In this document: positions 12,540-24,095 of the stretch, piece by piece
How positions within the stretch are numbered: position 1 is the first letter of the stretch
Layout of the letters: each line of letters opens with the position of its first letter
Assembly (NCBI RefSeq): GCF_004210375.1
Contig: NC_134834.1
Coordinates: 145,113,009 to 145,177,008, forward strand
Direction of reading: 5' to 3'
From: Tachypleus tridentatus
Lineage: Eukaryota > Arthropoda > Merostomata > Xiphosura > Limulidae
DNA: 64,000 nt
Translations under genes and position numbers: made by a program
The notes under the pieces: generated by a model
Databases searched by the model: none
What the model was told of the DNA's origin: nothing
What the model saw: only the letters and a program-made list of their open reading frames with translations

Positions 12540-13059
12540 ACCAACTATTAATTTTGAACAGTTCGTATCCTGTATTAAACTTACTAATTTTGTTTTTTTA
12601 ACAGGATCAACTATTTCAGTTAGATACAACTCTGCACTGTTGTTATAAATTAATTTGTAGAATATTCAGCCTGATAAATTGGTATGTATAGTTAGAGTTC
12701 TTTTAAACGTATTTTAGATAGCTTTATGGATATGAAAGGCCACATTTCATTTGTTTCATGTTTTGGTAGCGATCTCAATGGGCCAAATGGCAACCTATCT
12801 TTTTTTCATACGTGTTTTGCTTATGTTCTAATGTATATTTACTAGACTTAGATACCAGCTTGTACACTTGCAGAATATTTCAAGGATACACCAAACAATA
12901 ACACTTATGAAAGTCTAGTATGATAAAGTCACTGTATCATGAACCAGTGCTAATCTTAAAACGTTTCATAATCTATTCAAGTTTAAAAGGTCCGACAGAG
13001 ATCAATTTCAACTACAAAATAGAAACAACGTATCAAGAATGCGATGGATGATTATCTTT
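12540..13059. other. AT-rich intergenic DNA
   Basis: No gene was recognised. It lies downstream of the minus-strand gene ending at 13088. Confidence 0.5.
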
Positions 13060-13065
13060 TTTATT
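13060..13065 (-). terminator. Candidate poly(A) signal AATAAA
   Basis: AATAAA on the minus strand (TTTATT on plus) about 23 nt after the stop codon of the gene at 13088-16194. The position is plausible, but the base composition makes chance matches common. Confidence 0.4.
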
Positions 13066-13087
13066 TAAAAAATTAATTAGTTGAGGT

Positions 13088-16000
13088 TCATTCAACTGAT
13101 TTTCTCCTGTCGCACATATCTGCAATATAGTCCAAAAAGTCTCTTTGTGGTGGATATTTATCTCCAGGATTAGTTTCGTTTGCTCCATAGTACTTACAGT
13201 CATATTTCAAGTGTAATGCACATTCCAGGATGCATAATGCCAAAGTGCTACAATTCAAAGTAACTTTGTTATCTATAAACATAATAAAACTTGCCACTGC
13301 TAGTACAGTATTAAGGCTATGATGCGTTTGCCAAACATAAAACATGCCAATAATGGTTACAAAAGTAAGTACAATAACCAGAAATGCTGATAAATGAATA
13401 AAAGTTGAGAGAGATTTTAATTTTTTTTTAATATTCTCTTTTAATGTAACTACACTAGCTCTCTTTTCTTCAGAGTCTGGGAAGCATTCAACATTTAGTT
13501 GATTTTTTGCCATTTGTATAATACCATACCAATGAGGTTTACGCTCTACATAAAGGTATATAACCCTCACCACGCTGAAGAGAAGAAAAAAACTACAATG
13601 GGTAGAGTTGGATGCAGAAAAATGTAAGTGGCTTTCTGAGAAACAAAATGCAACCACAACAAAAGTAAATAAAACAAACATGACATTCCATATAAAAGAC
13701 TTGGTTTTTGGAAAATAGTAACCAAATAAAATCAGACTTGGAAGGAACGTGCTAAATGTTTTATTATATCTGCCATTACTTGTTAAGAAATACCAATGCG
13801 CCATTGGCCCAAGAGTTAAAAGTAAAAGTATTTTGGAAATCCCACAAAAAGAAAGAAACAACAAGATCAAAATAACACAGTCACCTATAGTTCCTGTCAA
13901 CTCCAACATTCGAGATGGATATTTATTGTGATCGAAACAAAGTTTAAGGTGGAGGGCATATTTGCCTCCTTGCTCATCACAAAATTCTGCTACTTTGAGG
14001 TTAGCGTTTCAAACATAAAAAATGAAAACTGGATTGTAAAAAGAGCTGGAACGTCTTCCGGGTTTGTCAGTACAGCCCATATCTCGGAAAGAAGGAAGCA
14101 TACCTTTATCATTTCAAGAACAAACTTCTTACGGTACAGCAAAATTACACGACTAATCTCACTCCATGCAGTTTTCCAACTGATTTGACTTTCTGTCAAG
14201 AGTATCCTGGAAAAATAGCGTTTAAAGTCATATATGAGAATTACCAGTTTGTACACCACATGAATAAGAAAATAGAAGACCAAATAGTGCTGTGTGAATG
14301 GAAATGTGGCTGCAAACATGGCTGGAATGAAGTGACATAAACTAGCTCCTTGCAACAGAAACAGCACAAACCCCAAATGAAAACACGATAAAAGTTCTTT
14401 AAAACTAACCTCTTCAGAGTCGGCATCCTCCCTTTCAAGATTGAAATGTTGCTCCAATTTCATTTCTAGAAGTTGAGCAAAGGTTAAACAGTTATCAGAA
14501 GGAGTAACAGAATAAAGCGAGTCAATGTATATTTCTACAAGTAATTTAAGCAAATTTTCGATAGATACAGATGAGATAACTCCAACAACTCTCAGCTTCT
14601 CAGTGTCAACCTCATCCAGTGGTTGACACACCAAAAGGTTATGATCCACATCATCACATTCTCCAAACTGCTGCTGAATTTCCACGGTATGATAGTAATC
14701 ATAAGGTTTAGAGTAAGTGGTTTTGCATTCTTGATTATTATCAGTCTGAAGACTCCATGGCTGTAAGACAAGAGAAACGTGAGCAGCAACACTTTTTGTA
14801 CTCTGCCATCTGTAGACTGTATACTTTCTATTCTTGTAAAAGTCCAACATAAGCGATTTGCCTGTTACAACATACTTCAGGTTTTTCGGATTTAATGCTT
14901 TGACTAGCTCTGTAATAGAAAAAAATAAACAGAAATTAGAAAACTATTTAAAAATAATGAGCATTTTACTGCCAGACCATTACTCTTGTCTAATTTTACT
15001 TATCCACTTCCCTTCTGAAAGTGTGCAAAAATATCTGATACAGAAACGTGATTTAACAGAAAAACAAAACAGAAACAATTTTAGTGCTCACCATGAGCTG
15101 CTCCTCTTTCACTATAATTTAGCTTGTCCTTCATGGTTTCGGGAGTAGCATTATGGGCAATACGCAAATGTTCTACCAAAGCATTAATTGATAACGGTGG
15201 AAGAAACTCACAATAAGCACACAGACAAATTCCAGTTTCATGGCTTGTTATTGGAGGGTCCCACATGTTTGTATGCAAGTTATACCATCTCGACTTCAAC
15301 TGTTGAATTACTTTTCCTGTTGTTCCTGTACCTGTTGTGTGGTCGGTTAGGGTAGGTGGGAGAAGTTCTAAGGGTAGACCGAGTGTGGACAAATACCAGG
15401 TAGCAAAGTCTTGACAGTTCCACATAAAAATGTAATAATTTCCAAAATTGCAAATGATATTAACAGCTGTCATTACTAAATCTTGAAGAGAGATAACCTT
15501 TTTATTTTCATATAACCATCTGTTGATAAACAACTTGGTCCCTTCTACAATCCTTTCCAACCTGAAATCCACTTTTGCTGTTTTTTGATGTTCGTAAAAC
15601 AAGTGCCAAGCATATACTTCAAAGAATAAGAATTTTTTGTTACAGCAAAGGTAAATAACATCATCAAATGGAACATCATCCTTTAGTTTTCGATGATTTC
15701 TGAAATGATGCTCGGCCAGCTCTTTAAGTGTCGCTTTTTGAAACAAGCATGAATTATTTGGGCATTTAAACTTATTTTCAGTAAATGGATCTTTCTTTAT
15801 CACCAGCCCCAACTTAAAAACAATATTTGAATTCAAAATTTTTATTATTACATCTTTGTGGCCCCAATTTTGTCCTGCAATTCCAAAAATGATCTCCTTT
15901 GGTTCTGTAAGTGATACACCAGAAGATGCTATTTCTGTTAATGCATTATGCACAGAACTTTCCACTTCACAGCCCCTCTGCTCAACATAAAAATGTACTT

Positions 16001-16194
16001 TCTCTCTGGTATTCATAGTACCTGAAATCATAACATGGAAGTTCGTTGTTGAATAAGGAGAGGACCAATCTCCAGTATCACAAAAAAAGAAAAAAGCACA
16101 CACAAAATAACCAAAAAATCTCGTTCTAACTAAAAGTATGAAAATCTTGGGCACTTCAATTACCAAAACAGTTAGGATGTTTTTCCCCATTGAC
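13088..16194 (-). CDS. Zinc-finger and multi-pass membrane protein with NCQDF motif; spliced, with a frame break
   Basis: The family is not recognised. The gene reads on the minus strand in two exons. Exon 1 (15092-16194) starts at an ATG at 16190, or is entered through a TTCTTAG acceptor just before it. It ends CAT-G followed by GTGAGC. Exon 2 starts at 14909 after TCTATTACAG and continues in phase 1 as ELVKALNPKN. Exon 1 residues: hydrophobic N-terminus about 5-37; His52 in NFHVMI; Cys143/Cys148-His161/His166 finger-like; Cys182-183/His196/His201; N-C-Q-D-F at 258-262; and C324-x2-C327-x13-H341-x4-H346. The His...NCxxF order recalls NlpC/P60-LRAT papain-like folds, which is a hypothesis only. 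Exon 2 encodes several hydrophobic segments (LGFVLFLLQG, VFYFLIHVVY, ILILLFLSFCGI, FLVIVLTFVTIIG), so the C-terminal half is probably membrane-embedded. An in-frame TAG at 13990-13992 interrupts it, and the next frame continues convincingly (see separate entry). Total would be about 970 residues. Function unknown. Confidence 0.65.
13910..14010 (-). other. Frame break inside exon 2 of the membrane-protein gene
   Basis: The upstream frame ends at ...FETLTSK-stop (TAG at 13990-13992). The neighbouring frame is open from just upstream and reads KVAEFCDEQGGKY, LHLKLCFDHNKYPSR, then runs without a break into MLELTGTIGD at 13909. The text on both sides is protein-like, so a one-base change at about 13990-14005 is the simplest reading. 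No good donor or acceptor pair for a tiny intron was seen. It could be a mutation, an assembly error or recoding. Confidence 0.6.
14910..15091 (-). other. Intron, 182 bp
   Basis: Donor GTGAGC at 15091 downward, acceptor with the pyrimidine-rich run TTTTTTTCTATTACAG ending at 14910. Phase 1: exon 1 gives G, exon 2 gives AG, forming GAG (Glu). Joining the two frames yields RGAAHELVKAL with no interruption. Confidence 0.85.
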
Positions 16195-17316
16195 CTAAGA
16201 ATATAAAAATGCTACGCGTATATAATAACAATGATAAATTTTCTTCTACCTTGTTTTGTGTAAAACTTCCAAAAAAAACAAAACAGTAACATCTATACGT
16301 TTACACAAACTTAGAGTGTCTCGGGATATTTTTTAATTGAGAGCAAAATGGTTAAGGTAAGTTGTTTAATAACACTACGTAACAAAATGTTACTTTTTCT
16401 TGTTACTGGGCAGAAAGTGTTATTTTCCAATTGCTTATGCCTAAAATAAATAGAAAAAACCTATTTTTCTCTTAAAACTTTGCTTTTGTGACCTGGAAAC
16501 GTATAGGGAAACATGATGGGAGTATATTTGGGGGCTGATACATGAAAGTGATGTACATTACAGTCGCAAAATCTCAAAAAACTACTCACTTCTAAAGATT
16601 CTTGTATAACTTTAGTATAAATACATGTAAATCTTGATTCATATGTTGTTTTATTCAGACCTTATGTAAATGTAAATGTGCAAATTTGCCCGTTTTTACA
16701 TAGAAAATTGATTAATTTCTAAATTTCATTATCCAGGTCACAAAAGCAATGTTTGAAGGGAATAATGGCCATTTTCTGTACTTTTACAACATAAGCAATT
16801 AAGAAATAACACATACTATCCAGGAACAAAATTTGTGTTATATAGTGTAATTAGGTGACACTTTATTTAAAATGCTGTTCAATTTTCTCAAACATTCATA
16901 AAGGTGGGGAGGTGTTATTTTTGGAGTTTGAGGCTGTGGAGCAAAATGTTTCAAATTAAAGCTGTATTTAGATACACTAATTGTATTGTATGTTTATATC
17001 CTGCCTAAATCCATTGTTTTGGGTGCACTAATATAGGACAAATCAGGGCATTTGGAATTCATTAAGGTAAGTTACTAACTTCTCAAATTATAATAAGAAT
17101 GTAAACATTGGTAAAGGGAACTTAAGCATCTTGGGCAGGAGGAACTGATATCTGTGGTCATTTCTCGAAATTTTAAACGTCATTAGATCTTTGAGAAGGA
17201 CACAGCTTACAGCCTAGTCTAATTGGTAGATTCGGTTTTTTTGTTTGTTGACTTGCGCAACGCTAAACAAATGGCTATCTTCGCTGTTCCGATTAACCAC
17301 TGATGTTTATTTGTGT
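16195..17316. other. AT-rich DNA upstream of the membrane-protein gene
   Basis: No recognisable promoter element or further upstream exon could be supported. A first, non-coding exon may lie here. Confidence 0.4.
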
Positions 17317-17560
17317 CGAATTTCGCGCAAAGCTACACAAGGAATATCTACACTAGCCGTCCTTAATTTAGCAGTGCTAGTCATCACCACCCACCGCCAA
17401 CTCTTGGGCTTCTCTTTTTACCAACGAATAGTGGGATTGACCGTCACAATATAACGCCCCCACGGCTAAAAGGGCGAGCATGTTTGGCGCGACGAGGATG
17501 CGAACCCGCGACCCTCAGATTACAAGTCGCACGCCTTAACACACTTGGCCATGCCGGGCC
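17317..17560 (-). repeat. SINE-A copy
   Basis: Full minus copy, CGAATTTCGCGCAAAGCTAC to CCATGCCGGGCC, with box-B complement GGATGCGAACCCGCGACC. The central part around GCAGTGCTAGTCATCACC has lost a short stretch. Confidence 0.85.
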
Positions 17561-17700
17561 GTGGACTGAATTCCTGAAAGTGTTCCGTTTCAAGAGTAAA
17601 TAAAACCGAAATTAAGACTAACAGATATTTTTCTTGCTTTTTAAGTTCGTATCTAATTTTGTGTTGTAGTCTACAGAGATTATAATTCATATGTACATGA

Positions 17701-17968
17701 CCCGGCTTGGCCAGGAGGTTAAGGCACTCGACTCCTAATTCGAGAGTCGCGGGTTCGAATCCCCATCACACCAAACATGCTCGTCATTTCAGCCATGAGG
17801 CGTTAGAATGTGACGGTTAATTCCACTATTCGTTAGTAAAAGAGTAGCTCAAGAGTTGGCGGTGGGTGACGATGACTAGCTGCCTTCCCTCTAGTTTTAC
17901 ACTGTTATATTAGGAACAGCTAGCGCAGATAGTCTTTGGGTAGCTTTGCGCGAAATTCAAAGCAAACC
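17701..17968 (+). repeat. SINE-A copy
   Basis: Full plus copy: CCCGGCTTGGCCAGGAGGTTAAGG, GACTCCTAATTCGAGAG (changed anticodon-loop region), box B GGGTTCGAATCCCC, body CACTATTCGTTAGTAAAAGAG, 3' end GCGCGAAATTCAAAGCAAACC. Confidence 0.88.
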
Positions 17969-18167
17969 ATATGTACCTTTTTATTGACGTCACGACAGCA
18001 CAAATAGCACCGTTTATACGATATGCGACGTCCTTTTAGTATCTACAGGCTGACTAACAGACAACACACTTATGTATGTGGGTATGAGTGGTTAAAGCAG
18101 GTGACACCTGCAGGTAGCCTTTGGCCGGCCCCTCTTTCAGAAAAAATAAATTTCCTACTAACATTCA

Positions 18168-18405
18168 GGTGGGCTAGAGGTGGTTATAATGCTCGACTGG
18201 TACTTCGAGGATTTCAAATTCGAATCCGTGTCACACCGAACATACTCCTTTTAGCCGGTCAATCCCATTATTCGTTGGTAAAGGGAGTAATCTAAGAGTT
18301 AGCGGTGGGTGGTGATGACTATCTGCCTTCCCTCTAGTCTTACATTGCTCATTTACGGATGGCTAGGACAGATAGCTCTTGTGTAGCTTTGCGCGAAATT
18401 AAAAA
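18168..18405 (+). repeat. Diverged SINE-A copy
   Basis: GTGGGCTAGAGGTGGTTATAATGC head, AAATTCGAATCCGTGTCACACC, CCATTATTCGTTGGTAAAG, GCGGTGGGTGGTGATGACTA, GTGTAGCTTTGCGCGAAATT. Parts of the middle are deleted. Confidence 0.8.
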
Positions 18406-21156
18406 ATCCAGAACGTATCTCCTGAAGCTACTTTCTTTCGTACATGGCATTTATCTGCTGCACGCGCTCCACAAAACGTTGAAGTGTTTGGAACAGACAT
18501 TTAAGGCGCAGTCTATTAAGCAGTGGCGAAGAATGGACGACTGAGTTATACATTATTTTGCGCATGCGTTTAAAACGTCAGTTAAAACGACATTTCATTA
18601 CAACAAGGAAAATTATTATTCGCGTGGTCATTTATTCATTATAGAGCACTGAACCTATTAGCTGAAACATGTTGGTAGTTTATCCACTTTAGGACACGTG
18701 ACAGGAGAACAGGGCTTAATTTAAAATGAGCACAAAATTAAGGTCACTTACACAGTTGGGAGATTTGGTGTAAAACATATCTACAATATATTCCAGAAAA
18801 GAAAAATTGTAGAAAAATATTATCCCTTTCGGATTTTTTTTTTTTTTTCACAATCACGAATATTGAAATGTTAATAGGCTTAACATTATCTTCGAAGTAG
18901 GATTGCCAACTCTTAAAACTTTTGAAGTAAGACTTTTTTTTTTTGTAAGGAGGGCCTACCCCCGATCATATGACTAGCCCCTACCTGAAGTAAATAAGCA
19001 CTTCGACAACAATTGCAGTAAAACAAACGAATTTTAAAACTTTTTCTGTAACTGTCCTGCTTTGTATGAAGTTCACTATCTCTGATCTAATTTGAGAACA
19101 CTTAACATATAAACCCTTTAAAATGTTTCCAGCTTAGTTTAAAACAAGTAGGACAGTTGGTATCCCACTTCGAGTTCGTATCCTTACCTATTTTATCCAT
19201 CCCCACTCAGTAATTAAGCTAGCTTATCGTACTTACACTTTTTTTGTTACAACGAAACACTGTTGTTTTTCTCTGTCGCAAACTTAGACTGAAGAGAATG
19301 TTTTGACGCGGATAAAAAAAACAACAACCAAAAACAAACCATAATTGAGATGATCCCTGTTCGGATGCCAATCCCAAATGTTATTTAAGAGCGTATTGGG
19401 ATGTTCAAGTAATTTCTCATAATTAAACAGTTAAAGTTTATAAAAAAAATCAATTACCTAAACTGCGAGTAAAATGTTAACAGCTGATCACTTCATCCTT
19501 GTCGAGAGTGAAGGTTTTTGAAGTTAGTTAGCCTCTTGTACTACGTTACAGGTGTACTGCTGAATGGAATGTAGCTGTAGGCTCAAGACGAGGGTTAGCC
19601 CTCGAGTAGCTTTGCATGAAATTCAAACCAAACCAAAGAAACCATCTTAACTGAACAACAAAACTACACTCCCAACCAACACCCCGGGGTGTCAAAGTAC
19701 CTTTTTAGGCCTTGAAGTTAAGCATTCACTGGTCATTTGATGTCCGTTTTATATTACATATATTCCAAACTTTTTCTCACTAACTACACCCTAATCCACT
19801 TATCTTGGTTAGCGCGATTCCCCCGAGGCTACATGCAAGACTTTTTTTTTTTTTCACAGAGCATTATAAAGCTATCTAATAAGGTCCTATCGCTTGCTTG
19901 TCGCAAAAGTAAATCAAATAATGGCGCAAGATAAGCAAGTAATCTTTTATAGTTTTTGCTTCCAAGAATATGTTAGAGCTAATAGACTTAATTTCCCTAA
20001 CGAGTACACTGCGCAGGAAACAACCATTTCTTTTACTCGCGTGACACATCTCTATTTTTTGTGATGTAGAAAGGTTGTATAGCCGTGAAACGTTCGAAAT
20101 GATCCACACTTTGTTTTCTATACCGTCAGTTTTATTGAAGTAATGGATAGGATCTAACAACATAGATCAGTACTGATAACAAGTATATTAGTATTACATT
20201 ATTGTCCATTTTATAACATTTACAACGTAATGAAACTTAACTACTAACTACCGATAAACATACTTACATAACTCAGCGACTCACATCGAAGCTTACGCAA
20301 CAGACTACTTTACTGTCTCAGATCCAGTACTCGTTCGTATCTATAACCTCAAACACCGCTTCGACCAATGAAAAGTCGGGAATCTTTAAGATTATTGGAA
20401 CTACTTCCTGGTTGTTGTTTTTTAAGTGTCTCCATTTAAGATCTTATTTTTACTCTGTTGCTCACTTGTTTACTTGTTTGTTTTTTTTCTTATTCAAATA
20501 AACAACTTCAAAGGGTGATTTATTTTGCTCTACGGGCAGGAATTAGAGATTTGGATAATTTATTTAGGTGAGGGTTGACCGTGTTACTACACGTAACAAT
20601 CCTGACAGGTCAGGATTGAGCCCATTTGTTACACAAACTATTTCGCTCCTTCCCCACGTTAATATGTGGGTGCATTATAAAATGACAGTCAGCCTCTGAC
20701 TGTGGGTGATAGGGTGCTGCTGATTGATTACCATCTCTCTGGCAAGTAGTTCAAAATTAGGGACGACAGCAAATTGCATTAGTAGCTTTACTGCAGATAT
20801 AAACATGCTAATGTTTCTTGTTATTTATAGTTCTGATTAAGTTAAATATTTCTATGTTTCTCTATGTCATTTATTTCAATTATGTCAGTAATAGCGGTAA
20901 TTAACACACGTTTTACGTGTAAGTAATAAAATGTGAACATTGCCGGGGGGAAGGGGAGATTTTTTTATGTGTTGACTAAAATTACCTTTCGTTGTTCTGT
21001 TTATCTCATTCATCATCGTATTGCTTTTAGTAAAATATAACAACTTCATCTTTCGATTTGAAACCATGACGTATTTGCTGTTTCCTGTGGAAATCTTTTG
21101 TTTCGTGTTACGGAGTTCACTAGTCAACAATTTAATTTAGATGTGCCCACACTCCA
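18406..21156. other. Intergenic DNA with SINE scraps
   Basis: A SINE-A 3' end fragment lies at about 19595-19635 (GCCCTCGAGTAGCTTTGCATGAAATTC). A strongly diverged SINE-A-like stretch runs from about 20580 to 20800 (CATTATAAAATGACAGTC, AATTAGGGACGACAGC). No gene was recognised. Confidence 0.5.
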
Positions 21157-21272
21157 GAGGTACAAGGGGCATGTCTGCGGACTTATAATGCTATAAACTG
21201 GGTTTCGATACTTGTGGTTGTCTGATCACAAATAGCCTATTGTGTAGCTTTGTGCTTAACTTAAAAACAAAC
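21157..21272 (+). repeat. SINE-C copy
   Basis: GGCATGTCTGCGGACTTATAATGC, box B GGGTTTCGATACTTG, tail GTGTAGCTTTGTGCTTAACTT. Confidence 0.75.
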
Positions 21273-21354
21273 AATCACTTTGGACGTGACGGCGTATGCC
21301 TCCATAATCTCGTCCTATCCGACGAGGAGGGCCTATCGGCAGGAAAAGCGAGGA

Positions 21355-21484
21355 GTTTGTTTGTTTGTTTGTTTGTATTGGTTCAAAGCTTCACAGTAAA
21401 CTATTTGCGCTTTGTCGACCGCAAGGAATCGAGCCCTAAGTTTTAGTGTTGTAAGTCAGTAAACCTACCGCTGACCCACTGGGA
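21355..21484 (-). repeat. SINE-B copy with (GTTT)n tail complement
   Basis: A (GTTT) run at 21355-21377 precedes the minus copy: AAGGAATCGAGCCCTAAG, TTTTAGTGTTGTAAGTC, CTACCGCTGACCCACTGGGA. The simple-sequence tail replaces the usual ACACAC. Confidence 0.65.
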
Positions 21485-21561
21485 ACAAAGTGAAGAAAAA
21501 CGTAAAGGGTAACGCATTATAATGTAGAAAACGTTCAGATATTACTAGAATTAGTAAGATG

Positions 21562-21823
21562 ACCCGACATGGCCAGATGGTTAAAGTACTCTACTCGTAC
21601 TCTGAGGATCGCAGGTTCGAATCCCCGTCGCACTAAATATGCTCGCCCTTTCAGCCGTGGGGGCGTTATATAGTGATGGTCAATTCCACTATTCGTTGGT
21701 AAAAGAGTAGCCCAAGAGTTGGCGGTTGCAGGTGATGGCTAGCTGCCTTCCCTCTAGTCTTATACTGCTAAATTAAGGACGGCTAGAGCAGATAGCCCTC
21801 GAGTAGCTTTGCGAAAAAAACGA
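21562..21823 (+). repeat. SINE-A copy
   Basis: ACCCGACATGGCCAGATGGTTAAAG, GCAGGTTCGAATCCCCG, CACTATTCGTTGGTAAAAGAG, CTAAATTAAGGACGGCTAG, GAGTAGCTTTGCG. Confidence 0.88.
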
Positions 21824-22616
21824 ACAAAAACCAATCAGTGAGCAAGTTATAAATAAATAAATTAAACATCATGATAATTATGGTTTGTGTAGATGTAGAA
21901 GAAAACTCAGACGAATCAAAATGTATTTTTCATAATAAATTTGTTTTATTCCACCAGCTCCTGCAACTTAAACACCTCGAAACAGTTATTTTCACTTATC
22001 TTCGTTTTATCAGTTCACTTGAAAATACGTTATAACGTGAGATTCATCAAACACGTGTAACAACTTATTTAAATGACGTCGTTAATTAAATAGTGGATTT
22101 CATAAGATCCAAGAACTCGAGTGTTTCCGCTTATAAGAATATTCTTTTATATTCCAAAAGAAGAAAGTCAACTATTTGAAAGTAGACTTGTCAGAACAAT
22201 ATCCATCTTGAAAACCCCAGTCTGTGCCTCCACGGACTGAAATAACTCGATCAACAATTTGGGATGCTCTAGTTTCCGGTTATTTTTATTTCTGAAAAAA
22301 ATTAGGCTTGCAAAGTACCAGAAATATTTAAGAGGACTTCTTTGAGACCCCTCAGCTCTTCCAGAGTGAAAGAGCACAGCATTATGTGCAAAGTTCAATA
22401 ATACAATTTTTCCTAGGGTACATGCACTACCCACATCACCCTTAGTCGTTCGCACCAAAAAAAAAAAAAAAGGAACTTTATATCCTCAAAGGGTCACCTG
22501 ATCTGAACGTGGAAAAGTTAGCTGCTCACTTTTTCACAGTATATACAACTTTACACGAGAAGACACAAATGATATCTTAGGTAAATTATCCAGAAAAATA
22601 AATAGCTAACATTTGT
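21824..22616. other. Intergenic DNA
   Basis: A minus frame at 22168-22458 (96 codons) has no recognised domain and begins beside a poly(A) run at 22458-22471. No gene is supported. Confidence 0.45.
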
Positions 22617-22740
22617 TCGTTTATCTGTCGTTAAGCGCAAAGCTGCAGAATAATTTATATGTATTTTTGTCTGCACCGTAATCAAAACCCGATATTAGCA
22701 CGATAAGCTCTTGAGATTACCGCTGAACTACAACGGGAAT
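22617..22740 (-). repeat. SINE-C copy
   Basis: CGTTAAGCGCAAAGCTGCAG tail complement, AAAACCCGATATTAGC box-B complement, CCGCTGAACTACAACGGG head complement. Diverged. Confidence 0.65.
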
Positions 22741-22849
22741 AAAGATATAGAAAGCACATGGGTATGCCAACATATCACACTTTTTAGAAGACTCTCGGCT
22801 AACATTTTGTTTTCCATTATTTATTTGATTCTGTAAATTTCGTTTGGTT

Positions 22850-23113
22850 TTCGAATTTTGCACAAAGCTACACGAGGGCTATCTGCGCTAGCCATTCTTA
22901 ATTTATTAGTGTAAGACAAGATAGAAGTTAATTAGTTATCACCGCCCACCGCCAACTCCTGAGCTACTCTTTTACTAACGAATAGTGCGATTGACAATCA
23001 CTTTATAGCGCCCCCACAGCTGAAAGAGCGAGCATATTTCTTGCGACAGGGATACGAATTCATGACCGTTGGACTAAGAGTCGATAGTTCTAACCATTTG
23101 ACCATGACGGGCC
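22850..23113 (-). repeat. SINE-A copy
   Basis: TCGAATTTTGCACAAAGCTAC to GACCATGACGGGCCC, with CGCCCACCGCCAACTCCTGAG and ACGAATAGTGCGATTGAC inside. Confidence 0.87.
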
Positions 23114-23159
23114 CTATTCTGTAAATATAAATGCTAATGTTCATTTATTTTCTCGTCCA

Positions 23160-23248
23160 CCGCCGGTACACTACTAAATTAGGGACGGCAAGCGCAGATA
23201 GCCCTCGTGTAGCTTTGCGCGAAATTCAAAAACAAACAAACAAACTTA
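23160..23248 (+). repeat. SINE-A 3'-end fragment
   Basis: Only the 3' portion remains: ACTACTAAATTAGGGACGGC, CGCAGATAGCCCTCGTGTAG, CTTTGCGCGAAATTC, followed by an (AAAC)n tail. Confidence 0.8.
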
Positions 23249-23427
23249 TTGTTTGTATTTCATACATTAATGTTGATTGCTTACGTTAAAAATGATTGAT
23301 TCGTGAAATCTTAATAAAATTGTAAGCTTCTATTTATTATTTTTTAAATGTCGTACACCTTTATTTTTTAGTAGAACGTTTTTCCAAACTTTGTATTTGT
23401 GATAAATTTTAATATTCTTTACAAAAC

Positions 23428-23550
23428 GTCCATCGCTGGTACAGCGGTAAGTCTGCGGATTTACAACGCTAATATCAGGGGGCTCCATTCCCCTCGGTAG
23501 GCTCAGCAGATACCGTGAATTAGTTTTGCTATAAGAAAATACACACATTT
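23428..23550 (+). repeat. SINE-B copy
   Basis: GTCCATCGCTGGTACAGCGGTAAG, GCGGATTTACAACGCTAATATC, CATTCCCCTCGGTAGGCTCAGC, TTTTGCTATAAGAAAATACACAC. Confidence 0.85.
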
Positions 23551-23711
23551 ATTATCTCACCAAGTCTTCCCTCTGTAACAAATCATTATCTTTATATATT
23601 TTTTTCAGATATAACGTTCTTCAACCCCTTGTTGCTGTAGTAGGCAGACAGTTATGTGCATAGTCCATTTTAACCTTTGGAATAGTCTCTCTTTTGATTA
23701 TTTATTTGTTT

Positions 23712-23975
23712 TTTGAATTTCACGCAAAGCTACACAAGGGCTATCGGCTCTCGCCGTTCCTAATTTTGCAGTGTAAGACTAGAGGGAAGGCAGCTAGTCA
23801 TCACCACCCACCGTCAACTCTTGGGCTACTCTTTTCCCAATGAATAGTGGGATTGGCCGTACGTTATAGCATACCCACGACTGAAAGGGCGAGCATGTTT
23901 GATGTGACGGGGAGTCGAACCTGCGACCTTTAGATTACGAGTCGAACGCCTTAATCAACCTGGCCATGCCGGGGC
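23712..23975 (-). repeat. SINE-A copy
   Basis: TTTTGAATTTCACGCAAAGC to GGCCATGCCGGGGC, with GGAGTCGAACCTGCGACC as box-B complement. A SINE-B copy follows directly at 23976. Confidence 0.88.
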
Positions 23976-24095
23976 ACCCTCTCTGGAACAGCTGTAATTC
24001 TACAGATTTAGAACGCTAAAATCAGAAGTTCGATTCTCTTCGGTGGACACAGCAAATAGCTCGATGTAGTTTTTCCATAAGAAAACACAAAACAA
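23976..24095 (+). repeat. SINE-B copy
   Basis: CCCTCTCTGGAACAGCTGTAA head, AGAAGTTCGATTCTCTTCGG box B, GGACACAGCAAATAGC, CCATAAGAAAACACAAAAC tail. It abuts a SINE-A in the opposite orientation. Confidence 0.75.

Noticed and set aside
12411-12648. Paired frames on both strands at 12.4-12.6 kb
   Set aside because: Both are translations of a SINE-A copy; similar SINE-derived frames at 17245, 18023, 28230, 35631, 42308, 42766, 53119 and 53763 were rejected for the same reason.
13749-14188. Plus-strand frames within the membrane-protein gene
   Set aside because: Shadows of the minus-strand coding exon.
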